A DNA stretch of 25,453 nt from JAICKM01 sp035693165 (GCA_035693165.1 DASSGZ010000610.1:1-25453); one strand, 5' to 3'; shown: positions 1 to 8,857, counted from the stretch's first letter. A program made the numbers and translations. The notes: generated by a model not told the origin, from the sequence alone.

Positions 1-1460
1 GCGCATTCCCGCGCAAGGTGGGCGGCTACGTGCGCTCCGTGGCTCGCGTCCTCCCCTTCTCCCTCTGCCTGGATCAGGCCATGGCCGCCCAGCGTGTCCT
101 GCGCCGCCGCGGCCGCCGCGGGCGGGATGCCGGCGGGCAGGCTAGCGGCCAGGTCGCTGCGGTACACCGCCGTGCCGATGCTGCCCAGGATGGCGATGCC
201 CAGCGCGCCGCCCAACTCCGAACCGGTCTCGGCAATGCCCGAGGCCGCGCCCGCCCGCTCCGGCGGCGCGCTGCCGACGATCAACTCCGTGGTCAGCGCG
301 AACAGCGGCGAGAGCGCCAGGGCGATGATCACCGACGCGGTCACCAGGACGGCGAGGCCGGAGGATGACCCGGCCAGCAAGAGCAGGCTCAGCCCCACGG
401 CCGCCAGCGCCAGGCAGGTGCTGATGACGAACGCCGGGCGCAGGCGGTGCAGCACCCGCGGGGCCAGGTTCGAGCTGACAATGAACCCGATGGCCGAGGG
501 CACCGACCACAGGCCCGCCTCGAACGGCGCCAGCCCCAGCACGAGTTGCAGATACTGCGCGATGAACAGGAAGTAACCCACCACCACGAACACGCCCAGC
601 ACGTTGGTCGCCAGCGCCGCGCTGAACGAGGGAATGCGGAACAGGCGCACGTCGATCATCGGATCGGCCAGGGCCAGTTGGCGGCGCACAAACGCCACTC
701 CGACGCCCAGCCCGACGACGATGGACAGCGCGGGCACCAACTCCAGGCCATGCTGTGCGATCTCCTTGAGCCCGTAGATCACGCCCAGCATGGCGACCAG
801 CGACATCGCGGCGCTGCGTAGATCCAGGCGCCCCGCCGCCGGATCGCGGAACTCGGGCAGAACACGCGGGCCCAGCACGAGCAGCACGGCCATCACCGGC
901 AGCGCCAGCAGGAATACGGACCCCCACCAGAAATGCTCCAGCAACAGGCCGCCCAGCACCGGGCCGATGGCGCCGCCCGCCGAGAAGGCCGAGATCCACA
1001 CGCCGACGGCGACCGACCGCTGCCGCGGGTCGCGGAACATGTTGAAGATCAAGGACAGCGTGGACGGCGCCAGCGTGGCACCGGCCACCCCCATGAGCGC
1101 GCGGCTCACGATGAGCATCTCGGCGCTGACCGCAAACGCGGCGATCACCGAGGTGATACTGAACACAGCGGCCCCGATCAGCAGCAGCTTGCGGCGCCCG
1201 ATGTGGTCGCCCAGGGTACCCATCGTGACCAGTGAGCCGGCGACGAGGAAGCCGTAGATGTCGATGATCCACAACAACTGCGTGGTGCTGGGCTTGAGGT
1301 CCTCGCTCAACCGGGGCACCGCCAGGTGCAGCACGGTCAGGTCCATCGAGTAGAGCAGGCAAGCCAGGGTGAGCACGGCCAGTCCGACCCACTCGCGGGT
1401 GGTGGCGCGGGGCGCGCGTTCGGCGCTCGCCGGCGCTCGTGTTTCATCAGCGGTGTTCAT
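1..1460 (-). CDS. MFS multidrug exporter, DHA2 (14-TM, EmrB/QacA-like), 3' end outside window
   Basis: The frame is open from an ATG at 1460 to the left edge with no stop, so the C-terminus lies outside the window. AGGAGGA sits immediately upstream (1463-1469). The protein begins with a short polar N-terminus. TM1 follows, containing the SMDLTVLHLAVP stretch typical of DHA2 proteins, then IIDIYGFLVAGSLVTMGTLGDHIGRRKLLL, seen here as TM2 plus the GD-x-GRRK loop (motif A). Further helices include a GGAIGPVLGG motif C-like segment and, near the end, ERAGAASGIAETGSELGGALGIA, the conserved TM13 signature of the 14-TM group. Family knowledge: inner-membrane proton/drug antiporter exporting hydrophobic cations or antibiotics. 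It is divergently transcribed from an HxlR regulator, the usual arrangement for a locally controlled exporter. The substrate cannot be inferred. About 490 aa are present, and family members are usually 470-530, so little is missing. Confidence 0.9.
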   Translation of the reverse strand, partial: MNTADETRAPASAERAPRATTREWVGLAVLTLACLLYSMDLTVLHLAVPRLSEDLKPSTTQLLWIIDIYGFLVAGSLVTMGTLGDHIGRRKLLLIGAAVFSITSVIAAFAVSAEMLIVSRALMGVAGATLAPSTLSLIFNMFRDPRQRSVAVGVWISAFSAGGAIGPVLGGLLLEHFWWGSVFLLALPVMAVLLVLGPRVLPEFRDPAAGRLDLRSAAMSLVAMLGVIYGLKEIAQHGLELVPALSIVVGLGVGVAFVRRQLALADPMIDVRLFRIPSFSAALATNVLGVFVVVGYFLFIAQYLQLVLGLAPFEAGLWSVPSAIGFIVSSNLAPRVLHRLRPAFVISTCLALAAVGLSLLLLAGSSSGLAVLVTASVIIALALSPLFALTTELIVGSAPPERAGAASGIAETGSELGGALGIAILGSIGTAVYRSDLAASLPAGIPPAAAAAAQDTLGGHGLIQAEGEGEDASHGAHVAAHLAREC

Positions 1461-1569
1461 AGCTCCTCCTTTACGGGTTCCAGTACCCCACCTGTTTCAG
1501 TTTCCGGTATACAGAATCTATCCCGGCGGGGCCGGGGAATGCGGAAGCAAAATCAAGCCTTCACTTCAA

Positions 1570-1620
1570 AATTTATTGTATAAACTTTCCTCTTTCAAAC
1601 CGGGAGAATTTGTTGTATAA
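1570..1620. promoter_or_regulatory. Direct repeat AATTTRTTGTATAA (x2), candidate HxlR operator
   Basis: Two copies of a 14-bp sequence, AATTTATTGTATAA at 1570-1583 and AATTTGTTGTATAA at 1607-1620, differ at one position and are offset by 37 bp. They lie in the AT-rich divergent region between the MFS exporter and the HxlR gene. The second copy overlaps the candidate -10 box of the HxlR gene. Position and duplication suggest an autoregulatory operator; no binding data are visible in the sequence. Confidence 0.45.
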
Positions 1621-1621
1621 T
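1593..1621 (+). promoter_or_regulatory. Candidate sigma-70 promoter of the HxlR gene
   Basis: A -35-like TTTCAA (1593-1598) is followed after exactly 17 bp by TATAAT (1616-1621). The predicted start point falls at about the ATG at 1629, which would make the transcript leaderless or nearly so. An AAGGAG (1622-1627) lies only 1 nt before the ATG, too close for normal use, which fits leaderless initiation. Confidence 0.45.
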
Positions 1622-1628
1622 AAGGAGT

Positions 1629-2288
1629 ATGAAAAATCGCACCTACAACCAGTATTGCGGGCTGGCCTATGCCCTGGATGTCGTCGGTGAGCGGTGGACG
1701 CTGCTGATTGTCCGCGAATTGATCGCCGGGCCGCGCCGCTTCAAGGATTTGATAGAGGGGCTGCCGGACATCAGCACCAATTTGCTCGCCGATCGGCTGC
1801 GCAGCCTGGAACAACAGGGGATTCTGCGCCGGCGCGTGCTTCCGCCGCCGGCCGGGTCCACGGTCTATGAACTGACCGACGTGGGGCAGGGGTTGGAAAC
1901 GGCGCTGCTGGAGTTGGGCAAATGGGGTAGCCGGTTCGTGCCGCCGTCAGCCGAGGGCGTCACCGTGCTGGGCTTGAATTCCTACGCGCTGACCCTCAAG
2001 ACCTTTTTCCGGCCCGAGCAGGCGCAGGGGCTGGACGAGACCTATGAGCTGCACATCGGTCGGGAGGTCTTGCAGGTGCAGATCGCGGAGGGCACGATTG
2101 AGGTGCAGCAGGGAACTGCGCTCAAGGCGGGTGCGGTGTTTCACACCGATATCGAGACCTATCTGGCGCTATTGCTGGGCCAGATCGCCCCGGATGCGGC
2201 CATAGCCGGGGGCCGTATCCGCGTCGAAGGCGACCCCGCCGCGCTGAGTCGCCTGCTGGCAGTGTGCGGGGTGCGCGGCGGGCATTAG
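1629..2288 (+). CDS. HxlR-family winged-helix regulator with SCP2-like C-terminal domain
   Basis: This 219-aa protein has an HxlR winged-helix domain at about residues 5-100: the QYCGLAYALDVVGERW start with its conserved Cys, the RRFKDLIEGLPDISTNLLA recognition region and the YELTDVGQGL wing. From about residue 115 a second domain (ETYELHIGREVLQVQIAEG, then GRIRVEGDPAALSRLLAV) resembles the SCP2/sterol-carrier fold found fused to some HxlR proteins. This suggests binding of a hydrophobic ligand. Plain HxlR proteins are about 110-130 aa, so the tail is a genuine extra domain. It is divergent from the MFS exporter and convergent with the GH106-like gene, with a 12-nt gap. The likely role is control of the exporter and of itself; the ligand is unknown. 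Start chosen because the family N-terminus matches and the upstream region is promoter-like and AT-rich. Confidence 0.88.
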   Translation: MKNRTYNQYCGLAYALDVVGERWTLLIVRELIAGPRRFKDLIEGLPDISTNLLADRLRSLEQQGILRRRVLPPPAGSTVYELTDVGQGLETALLELGKWGSRFVPPSAEGVTVLGLNSYALTLKTFFRPEQAQGLDETYELHIGREVLQVQIAEGTIEVQQGTALKAGAVFHTDIETYLALLLGQIAPDAAIAGGRIRVEGDPAALSRLLAVCGVRGGH

Positions 2289-2293
2289 CACAG

Positions 2294-2315
2294 GCCGGGG
2301 TTAGCCGGCCCCGGC
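2294..2315. terminator. GC-rich hairpin between convergent genes
   Basis: GCCGGGG (2294-2300) pairs with CCCCGGC (2309-2315) across an 8-nt loop, directly between the HxlR stop (2288) and overlapping the GH106-like stop codon (2301-2303). There is no T-run on either side, so intrinsic termination is plausible but unproven. Confidence 0.35.
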
Positions 2316-5300
2316 GGGCCGGTTCGCCGCGCGGGCCGTCACCGGCCCGAGCATGCCCGACACTTCCTGCCCTGGGAACACGTAGTGCGTGGGGCTGACG
2401 GCGCGCAGGTAGGGCGCCAGCGTGTTGCAGACGAGTACCTCCACCGTGTTTTGCCCCGGCTGGGCGGCCGCCGTGATGTCGAAGCGGTAGGGCGACCAGA
2501 CCCGCACCCCGCAGGGTTGCCCGTTGACGGTCACTTCCGCGGTGCCGCGCACCCGCCCCAGGTCGAGGATCAGCCGCCCGGTGGGCAATGCGTCCAGGGC
2601 CAACTCCGTGGTGTAGCGCACCCCGCCGCTGTAGGCGTCGAGGCCCTGCGCGGACCACTCGCCGGGCCGGATGCGCCCCGCACCGATCTCGTAGGTGACC
2701 GGGCCGGCGAACACGGCGCCGCCGCTGAGGTTATCCGCGGGCACCATCCGCAGCACCGCCTGCCGCGCCGCAGCCGGCACGCCGCCCAGCCCAGCCTGCT
2801 TGACCGCGCTTTCGCTTACCTCTACCTCGACCCCATCCACCCACAGCCGCACCTCGCCGTCCACGGGCAGGTGGATCGCCGTGGTGCCGGGCGGGATCTG
2901 CCAGCGGAACCACTCCACCCGGCGGCTGCCGAAGGCGTCGGGCACCAGCGGCAGCACGGTGTCGTCGTGCGGCATGTCTTCGAGCCAGTCGGCATCGGGT
3001 AGCGGGTGCGGGCGGCGCCAGAGGTTGGCAAACGCCACGTCCATCTCGCCAAAACCCTCGCTGGCGTCGATGGCCGGCTGGTCGATCCACTGCCGGCGGC
3101 GCAGGGCCGCCGGCTGCGCCGGGCCGTCGTCGCGCTGGACCGACCAGTCCGCCCCGGTCATCAGGCCGGCCGTCTCGCCGCCCGCGCCGTGGATCAGCGC
3201 ATCGGCGACCAGCGCCACCGGCCGTCCGGGGTCGAGCACTTCAAGCACCACGCTGTTCGCGCCTTGCCGCCAGGCGCTGGTGGTGTAGGGCTGCACCCGC
3301 CCGACCAGGTACGGGTCGAATCCGCCCTGCCGGCCCACCTCCACGCCGTTCACGATCACCCGGCAGGGGTCCGCCGTGCCGATCTGGATCGTGCCCTCGA
3401 CAGGTGCAAAGGGCAGATCCAGCGTGGTCGAGAAGCGCAGACGCGAGTCGCGCACCGGCGCCCCGGCGATGGTCAGCCACTCGGGCCGGGTGTAGCGTGC
3501 CGGGTCGCGGATCAGCGCCCAGGATGCGCGCAGGTTGGCGCGCGCCTCGGCCACCAGTTCCCATTCCAGCACATTGCGCCCCTGGCTCAGAGTCACCGGC
3601 GTCATCCAGAGATAGCCGGGGGGCGCCTCGCCGCACGGCTCGCCGTTCAGCCAGGCCCGCTTCGCGCCGGGGCCGCCGAGGGCCAGGTAGGCGCGCTGTT
3701 CGGCGGGCGACGCCACGGTGGTGCGGAAGCGGACGCCCTCGCCCGGCGCGGCGGGACCAAACAGGAGAAATTCCTGGGGCACGCGGGCCTTCGGCCCGAG
3801 CGTCGAATAATGGATCGGGTCGCGGGCGATGCCGCGCGAGCGCGAGTATACTGCCGGCTGCCAGTCCGCGGGGGCGAGCGCCTCGCCGTCTGCGAGAGCC
3901 GCGCGGGGCGCCGGTAGCCTGTCCGCGGGCAGAGGCCCGGTCCACCAGCCGTAGGGGCCGAAGGTCGCCTCGACCGGCTGCCAGTCACCCGCCGCATCCG
4001 CCGGCCCGCTGCCGGCCGCCGAGTCCTCGCCGGGGCGCTCGATGCGATGCTCGAAGCGCCAGGTTTGCACGGGCGGCGCGCCGGGCGCGGCGGGCAGGGC
4101 CAGGTCGCCGTAGCGGTTGTCGAGGGTCGGCACGATCTCGCTCTGCCAGTCATCCAGCGTGGCCAGTGTTTTCTCGCCACCGGTGGCGACCGCTTCCGGC
4201 ACCTGTTCCACCGGCTCGGCGGGGTCGGACCAGACCAGCAGGGCAGCCGGGCCGTCCTCAAACGGGATCTCCACCTCCACCCCATCGGCGACGGGTGTGG
4301 CGGCGAGCGCGCGCCGCTGGCCGGTGGCGGCGTCCCAGAGTTGGGGCGCGCCGGTGACTCCGCGCACCCGGACGCGCATCCGCCGCTGGTAGTCGGCGGG
4401 GTCGAAGGTGTAGTGGAAGTTGGCCCAGTGTTTATTGGCCGGTTCCTGGGTGGCGCGAGGGAAAGCCGCGGGCACGAACACCAGATCGCTGTTGCCGATG
4501 CGCCGGTGGAGCACCGGCACGGGTGCGTCCACGCGGCGGGGCAGATCGCCGAGCGCGGCGGGCACGTCGTCCGGGCGCAGGACCAGCGTGGCCCGTCCGG
4601 CATCGAACAGGGTGCGTAGAGCTTCTATCGGCGTCTGGTCAGGTCCGGTCACTGTGTCCGGTAGGGTCCCAACGGCGATAAGCCGCCCGCCGGCCTCGAC
4701 GAAGCGGCAGAGCGCGGCGGCGGTCGCCGGTTCGAGTACCGTGCAATGGGGTAGCACCACCACTTTATACCGCTCCGCGCCGATTACCAGGGCGCCGTCT
4801 TCGATCTGGCCGCGCTGCAACGAGGCGTCGTCCAGCACGTCGAAATCGTGACGGGCGCGGTCGAACACGCCGGGCACCGTGTGGTACCAGGTCATGTGGC
4901 CGACCAGGTCGATGTAGGCCTGGTGCGCGGGCTGCGCAGAGGGCAGTGGCCCGTCGGGCGTGTAGGCCGACTGGACGGTGGTGGTCGGGTACAGCACTCC
5001 GATATCGCAGACATGGTGGCCGCGGGTCAGCATGTAACAGAGGCGGTTCACCGCCCCGGCAAACTGGCGGTAGTGGCGCCAGTAGGGCTGGCGCCAGCAG
5101 GTGGACGGGGGCGCCCACTCCCACCACCCGCCGCGGGTACTGTAGTAGACGGCGTGCGGGTTATAGAGGTTGGCGCCGGCGCGCAGCCAGGGCAGCAGCC
5201 AGTCAAAGGTCTCTTCGAGCGTGCCGCCCCAGCCGCTGCTGTGGAAGGACTCGATCCAGGTGCGGGGCCGGTCATAGAGGTGGGCCAGCGAGCTATGGAT

Positions 5301-6335
5301 CTTGGCCTCGCCGTGGTGGTCGCTGCCGGGCGCCGTGTACCAGCGATGGGTGCGCATATAGTCGGCGTAGAGGCCGACCGCCCCTTGCGGATCGCCGGCG
5401 CGGGCCGGGTGGGTCTGGTCGAAGCCGCAGATCAGGCCATGGCGGGCGTGCCAGTCGAACAACGGTTTGAAGAACGCCTGCTCCGCCAGGGCCGCGCGGG
5501 TGGCCTGATAGTCGGCGCGCACCCGCCGCGCCCAATCGTCCTCGCCTTCCCAGAGCGCCCCCAGATTGTCCATGAGATCGTAGCCGCAGCGCTCGCGGCA
5601 AGCCGCCGCGAAGTCGGGCCCCCAGGTCGGCATCGACGGCAACTCATCCTGGAAGGATCCGGCGATAACCGTGCCGAAGAATTGGCCGGCGCGCCGCTCG
5701 AACTCGTAATGCACCGTGTCGAACAGCGCCTGGCAGGCGGCGGGGTTGAAATAATCGAACCCGCGCGGCACCGCGTACACCAGCCGCAGCCGCGCCGGGG
5801 CCGGCGCCGTGTACGTGACGCCTGCGCCGGTGAGTGGCACCGCTTCGCGCCGCCCGGTCGCCAGGTCGGTGACCACGGCGCCGAGCGCGGTCCCTTCGCC
5901 GGGGGTCGCCAGTGCCAGGGTGCCTTCGCCTTCGACTGTGGCGCAGGCCAGCCAGTGGCCGGTGAACTGGGGGTTGGCGCGCGCCAGGACGCCTTGCAGG
6001 TTCGCGCCGGAGAAGCCGATCTGGTCGTAGAAGAGAATCCGCACGCCGAGCTCGCGTGCGTCGGCGCAGACGCCGAGAAAGATCGCCCACCACTCCTCGG
6101 AGAGGAAGGGCGGGTCGTCGGCCACGGACCCGAAAAGCGGCCCGGTGGGCGCCAGATTGAGCAGCACCACGTTATAGACGCCGCCCGCCGCCAGTTGCTC
6201 CAACTGGCGGCGCAGGCGGCCACGCTCCAGCCGCTCGCCGCTCCACCACCAGATCGGCGCCGGGGAGTACTCGCGCGGGGGCGAGGCGAACTGCCGGGCC
6301 AGGTCGTCAATGCTCACGCGCGTTGCATCCTCCAT
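2301..6335 (-). CDS. GH106-like alpha-L-rhamnosidase, large cytoplasmic glycoside hydrolase
   Basis: The 1344-aa protein matches the architecture of GH106-type hydrolases: an N-terminal TIM-barrel-like catalytic half followed by several jelly-roll modules. Visible landmarks are REYSPAPIWWWSGERLERG near the start, GSFQDELPSMPTWGPDF (D230, E231), and WIESFHSSGWGGTLEETFDW (E362, E374/E375). These acidic clusters are where this family keeps its catalytic glutamates; the exact assignment is inference. Jelly-roll signatures with WLNGEPCG, RVIVNGVEVG, LWVDGVEVEV and VTVNGQPCGVRVWSPYRFDI fall at roughly residues 890, 1000, 1160 and 1270. No signal peptide is seen, so it should act in the cytosol on imported oligosaccharides. 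Start 6335 is chosen over a more upstream one because GGAGG (6343-6347) lies 7 nt before this ATG. It is last in the leftward deoR-isomerase-GH106 arm, 75 nt after the isomerase. GH106 enzymes release alpha-L-rhamnose, but specificity cannot be read from sequence. Confidence 0.82.
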   Translation of the reverse strand: MEDATRVSIDDLARQFASPPREYSPAPIWWWSGERLERGRLRRQLEQLAAGGVYNVVLLNLAPTGPLFGSVADDPPFLSEEWWAIFLGVCADARELGVRILFYDQIGFSGANLQGVLARANPQFTGHWLACATVEGEGTLALATPGEGTALGAVVTDLATGRREAVPLTGAGVTYTAPAPARLRLVYAVPRGFDYFNPAACQALFDTVHYEFERRAGQFFGTVIAGSFQDELPSMPTWGPDFAAACRERCGYDLMDNLGALWEGEDDWARRVRADYQATRAALAEQAFFKPLFDWHARHGLICGFDQTHPARAGDPQGAVGLYADYMRTHRWYTAPGSDHHGEAKIHSSLAHLYDRPRTWIESFHSSGWGGTLEETFDWLLPWLRAGANLYNPHAVYYSTRGGWWEWAPPSTCWRQPYWRHYRQFAGAVNRLCYMLTRGHHVCDIGVLYPTTTVQSAYTPDGPLPSAQPAHQAYIDLVGHMTWYHTVPGVFDRARHDFDVLDDASLQRGQIEDGALVIGAERYKVVVLPHCTVLEPATAAALCRFVEAGGRLIAVGTLPDTVTGPDQTPIEALRTLFDAGRATLVLRPDDVPAALGDLPRRVDAPVPVLHRRIGNSDLVFVPAAFPRATQEPANKHWANFHYTFDPADYQRRMRVRVRGVTGAPQLWDAATGQRRALAATPVADGVEVEIPFEDGPAALLVWSDPAEPVEQVPEAVATGGEKTLATLDDWQSEIVPTLDNRYGDLALPAAPGAPPVQTWRFEHRIERPGEDSAAGSGPADAAGDWQPVEATFGPYGWWTGPLPADRLPAPRAALADGEALAPADWQPAVYSRSRGIARDPIHYSTLGPKARVPQEFLLFGPAAPGEGVRFRTTVASPAEQRAYLALGGPGAKRAWLNGEPCGEAPPGYLWMTPVTLSQGRNVLEWELVAEARANLRASWALIRDPARYTRPEWLTIAGAPVRDSRLRFSTTLDLPFAPVEGTIQIGTADPCRVIVNGVEVGRQGGFDPYLVGRVQPYTTSAWRQGANSVVLEVLDPGRPVALVADALIHGAGGETAGLMTGADWSVQRDDGPAQPAALRRRQWIDQPAIDASEGFGEMDVAFANLWRRPHPLPDADWLEDMPHDDTVLPLVPDAFGSRRVEWFRWQIPPGTTAIHLPVDGEVRLWVDGVEVEVSESAVKQAGLGGVPAAARQAVLRMVPADNLSGGAVFAGPVTYEIGAGRIRPGEWSAQGLDAYSGGVRYTTELALDALPTGRLILDLGRVRGTAEVTVNGQPCGVRVWSPYRFDITAAAQPGQNTVEVLVCNTLAPYLRAVSPTHYVFPGQEVSGMLGPVTARAANRPAGAG

Positions 6336-6410
6336 CAGGCTACCTCCAGGGATCTTCGGTGGGGCGAATAGCCGGTCGGCGCATCCGGTGGCGGCGCCGG
6401 GCACCGGCGT

Positions 6411-7910
6411 CTAGCAAACGCGGGCCACTTCCAGGCCCAGCAGCCGGCCCAGTTTCTCCAGCTTGGCCGCCTGGCGCCCGATGCCCAGCGCGCAATGGTG
6501 GGTGGGCCCCTGTTCGCACCAATCGTTCATGAACTGGGCGGGCGGCAGCGCGAACTTGAGCCGCGAATTGGTGTTGCCGATCCGCAGCACCGGGCCGGGT
6601 ATTGCCTCGCCCTCGGCCACGATCAGCTTGAGCTTGCCCGCCGCCGTCTGGGTGACGGTGAGGATGGTGATCGGGCCGGTCTTGACCCGCGCCTCGACCG
6701 ACACGCCGTGCCCGCGCTTGCCGTGGTACAGCGCCAACCCGCGCAAGACCGGCTTGCCTTCGGAGATGCCCATGTGAAACGGCCCGTCGTGCCCCATCAG
6801 GCAGAAATCGTCCACGAAGTCCATGGCGTAGAACTCGGTATACGATCCCCCGGCGCCCAGCCGGTCCATGATAAGCATGGCGAGGGCGTTCTTCGTGTCG
6901 CCCTCGCCCGAGCAGGGGACCCCCTGGCCGGTCAGCAGGGTGTTGCCGAGAATCAGCCCGGCGGCCAACTGCTCGTCCTCGTTGCCGTCGAGGCCGCGAT
7001 AGTAGTAGCTCAAGGCGTCCAGGGCGAAGTCGCGCCGCAGCGTATCCAGCCCGACGGCCACCTGGGCCGACCAGCGCAGGTCGTCGGGGTGCGGCGCGCG
7101 GGCCAGCGGGTCGGACGGGCTGTCCTCGCTGATCTCGAACAGGTCGCGCGTGCGGTTGAGCACGGCGTCGATCTCATCCGGGCGGGCGGCGTCCACCCTC
7201 TGCTTGAGGTCGTCCATCTCCAGGATCTCGACATGCAGGCCGGTTTGCCCGGTGATCATCGTGAAGTCGGAATACATGTCGAGCATGCCCGGATAGGTGT
7301 GGCCGAGGAAGCCGACCCGGCCATACTGCAACGAGCGCAGCACGGCGGCCGCGGCCAGCCAGTCGTGGATCTCGGCCCAGGCGTGCGCGCCCGCCGCGCC
7401 GTCCTCTTCCCGCAGCAGCCCGCTCACCACGTTGAAATGGATGCCGCAGCGGCGGAACGCGCCCGAGATCTCGGGGACGCAGCAGGCGCAGCAGTTCGCC
7501 AGCCACTCGCCCGTATCGGTGTGCTCATAATCGAGAGCGGCCACGGGCTGCAGGTTGAGCACCAGCACCGGCCTGTTCGGGCGCTGCACCGCCGGCACGA
7601 CTTGCGAGGATGTGGCGTAGGTGCCGACGTAGCAGAGGATGAGGTCGACGTTTTCCCGCGTGAACAGGTCGCCGGCCTCGCGCGCCGCCGGGGCCGTATC
7701 GACCAGCCCCGCGCTGACGACCTGCGCGCCCGTCGCCGCTAGCTTCTGCTCGATCTGCTGCTGATACCCTTCCAGGCGTTCCTTGAGGCCGGCGAACTGC
7801 GGCCAGTAGGCGGCCAGGCCGATGCCGAAGATGCCGACGCGCACCGGCGGGGCTGCCGCTCTCTGAAACAGGTCGCTCGCCGCGCCGGAACCTGGGCTAG
7901 TGCTGATCAT
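6411..7910 (-). CDS. L-arabinose/L-fucose isomerase-family sugar isomerase (AraA-like)
   Basis: The 499-aa protein has the AraA/FucI fold pattern: an N-terminal Rossmann-like half (RVGIFGIGLAAYWPQF, LVLNLQPVAALDYEHT) and a C-terminal half with the metal/catalytic set. The AraA-type E-E-H-H quartet is visible: E336 in CSGEGDTKN, E359 in GGSYTEFYAMDF, H374 in LMGHDGPFH, and H471/H472 in GPTHHCALG. Spacings are close to those of AraA. Family reaction: Mn-dependent aldose-ketose interconversion. The true substrate is uncertain; beside two rhamnosidase-type enzymes an L-rhamnose or other 6-deoxy-sugar isomerase is plausible (inference). An unusual CCACC cysteine cluster occurs at about residue 140. 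ATG 7910 is preferred over GTG 7919 because AGAGGTG (7917-7923) lies 6 nt upstream and would be overlapped by the GTG. A CCGGTG/CACCGG inverted repeat (6385-6390/6402-6407) sits in the 75-nt gap before the GH106-like gene. Confidence 0.85.
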   Translation of the reverse strand: MISTSPGSGAASDLFQRAAAPPVRVGIFGIGLAAYWPQFAGLKERLEGYQQQIEQKLAATGAQVVSAGLVDTAPAAREAGDLFTRENVDLILCYVGTYATSSQVVPAVQRPNRPVLVLNLQPVAALDYEHTDTGEWLANCCACCVPEISGAFRRCGIHFNVVSGLLREEDGAAGAHAWAEIHDWLAAAAVLRSLQYGRVGFLGHTYPGMLDMYSDFTMITGQTGLHVEILEMDDLKQRVDAARPDEIDAVLNRTRDLFEISEDSPSDPLARAPHPDDLRWSAQVAVGLDTLRRDFALDALSYYYRGLDGNEDEQLAAGLILGNTLLTGQGVPCSGEGDTKNALAMLIMDRLGAGGSYTEFYAMDFVDDFCLMGHDGPFHMGISEGKPVLRGLALYHGKRGHGVSVEARVKTGPITILTVTQTAAGKLKLIVAEGEAIPGPVLRIGNTNSRLKFALPPAQFMNDWCEQGPTHHCALGIGRQAAKLEKLGRLLGLEVARVC

Positions 7911-8019
7911 CGAGGACACCTCTTTCTCTGAGCATAAGGAAAACGAAAGTCCCGCTACTCAAACGTCTGCGGAAGACAACCGAAAGCGCGGCGCGACAGC
8001 GATCATCCCGCGCCCGCCG

Positions 8020-8802
8020 TCAGACCAGATCGACGGCAATGCCTTGCGCGCGCAGGTCCATGACGACGGACGGCGGCGCATGGATGTCGGTGATGATGCG
8101 GTGGATCTCGTGCGGCAGCGCGAAGGCGCTGAAAGAGGTCGTGCCGAACTTGCTGGAATCGACGATCCCGACGACCACGCCGCAGGCGTGCATCATCTGC
8201 TGCTTCAATTGCCCTTCCTCGATGTTGGCTTCCATCAAGCCGTCGGCAGCGTTCAGCGCGCGGGCGCCGAAAAAGCCCAGGTCGAAACGCAGGCGCTGCA
8301 CCGAGTCGTGGTTAAAGCTGCCGAGCAGCGAGCTTGAGCGATGGCGCACCGTCCCGCCGACGACGATAGTTGTGACGTTATCCGAGAAGGTGAGTTCGAG
8401 GGCGATATACAGGCCGTTCGTGACCACGATGAGGTCTTCGCGATCCTTGATCAGCCGGGCGACCTGGAGAGCGGTCGTGCTCGCGTCGAGGAAGATGCGC
8501 TGGCCGGACTGCACGAAGGCCGCGGCGGCCTGGGCGATGCGCCGCTTCTCTTCGAGGTGTTCTTGCTCGCGGGTGGCGAAAAAGTGTTCCAGACGGCCGC
8601 GCCCGGAGACGACGGCGCCACCATGCACGCGGGTCAGCACGCCCTGCGCTTCCAACTGATCCAGGTCTTTGCGCACGGTGACTTCGGAAACCCCGAAGAT
8701 CTGGCTTAGCTCGCTGACGGAGCTGCGCTCGTGCTTGCTCAAGTAGGCCAGCAGCATCTCACGCCGTTGCTCCAGCGACATTGCCGGCTCGGTCTGGGCC
8801 AT
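8020..8802 (-). CDS. DeoR-family sugar-operon repressor
   Basis: The 260-aa regulator has an N-terminal DeoR helix-turn-helix (about residues 9-62: SSVSELSQIFGVSEVTVRKD, then LDQLEAQGVLTRVHGGA). A DeoRC sensor domain follows with the family marks FLDASTTALQVARLI, VTNGLYIALEL and VVGGTVRHRSSSLLG. DeoR proteins usually bind phosphorylated sugars or sugar derivatives as inducers. Start 8802 is chosen because GAGGT lies 7-8 nt upstream of this ATG; a longer in-frame extension to 8886 would run across the promoter. It is first in the leftward arm, 109 nt before the isomerase, and divergent from the sugar ABC transporter. It is therefore the obvious candidate controller of both arms, and probably of itself. 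The identity of the effector is not visible. Confidence 0.92.
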   Translation of the reverse strand: MAQTEPAMSLEQRREMLLAYLSKHERSSVSELSQIFGVSEVTVRKDLDQLEAQGVLTRVHGGAVVSGRGRLEHFFATREQEHLEEKRRIAQAAAAFVQSGQRIFLDASTTALQVARLIKDREDLIVVTNGLYIALELTFSDNVTTIVVGGTVRHRSSSLLGSFNHDSVQRLRFDLGFFGARALNAADGLMEANIEEGQLKQQMMHACGVVVGIVDSSKFGTTSFSAFALPHEIHRIITDIHAPPSVVMDLRAQGIAVDLV

Positions 8803-8857
8803 TGCACTACCTCGCATGACTGCTGAATATGACGAGGGATCGGGGTACGCTGCAGGT

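Noticed and set aside
142..1392. 416-aa minus-strand reading frame rich in Arg/Gly/Pro
   Set aside because: It is an out-of-frame shadow of the MFS exporter, which is open from 1460 to the left edge in another frame and gives clear transmembrane family motifs.
4848..6371. 507-aa plus-strand open frame
   Set aside because: It lies entirely antisense to the GH106-like gene, has low-complexity Arg/Gly/Val content and no family motif; long antisense frames are expected at this GC content.
6495..7742. 415-aa plus-strand open frame
   Set aside because: Antisense to the AraA-like isomerase, whose catalytic residues are all in place; no recognisable domain on this strand.
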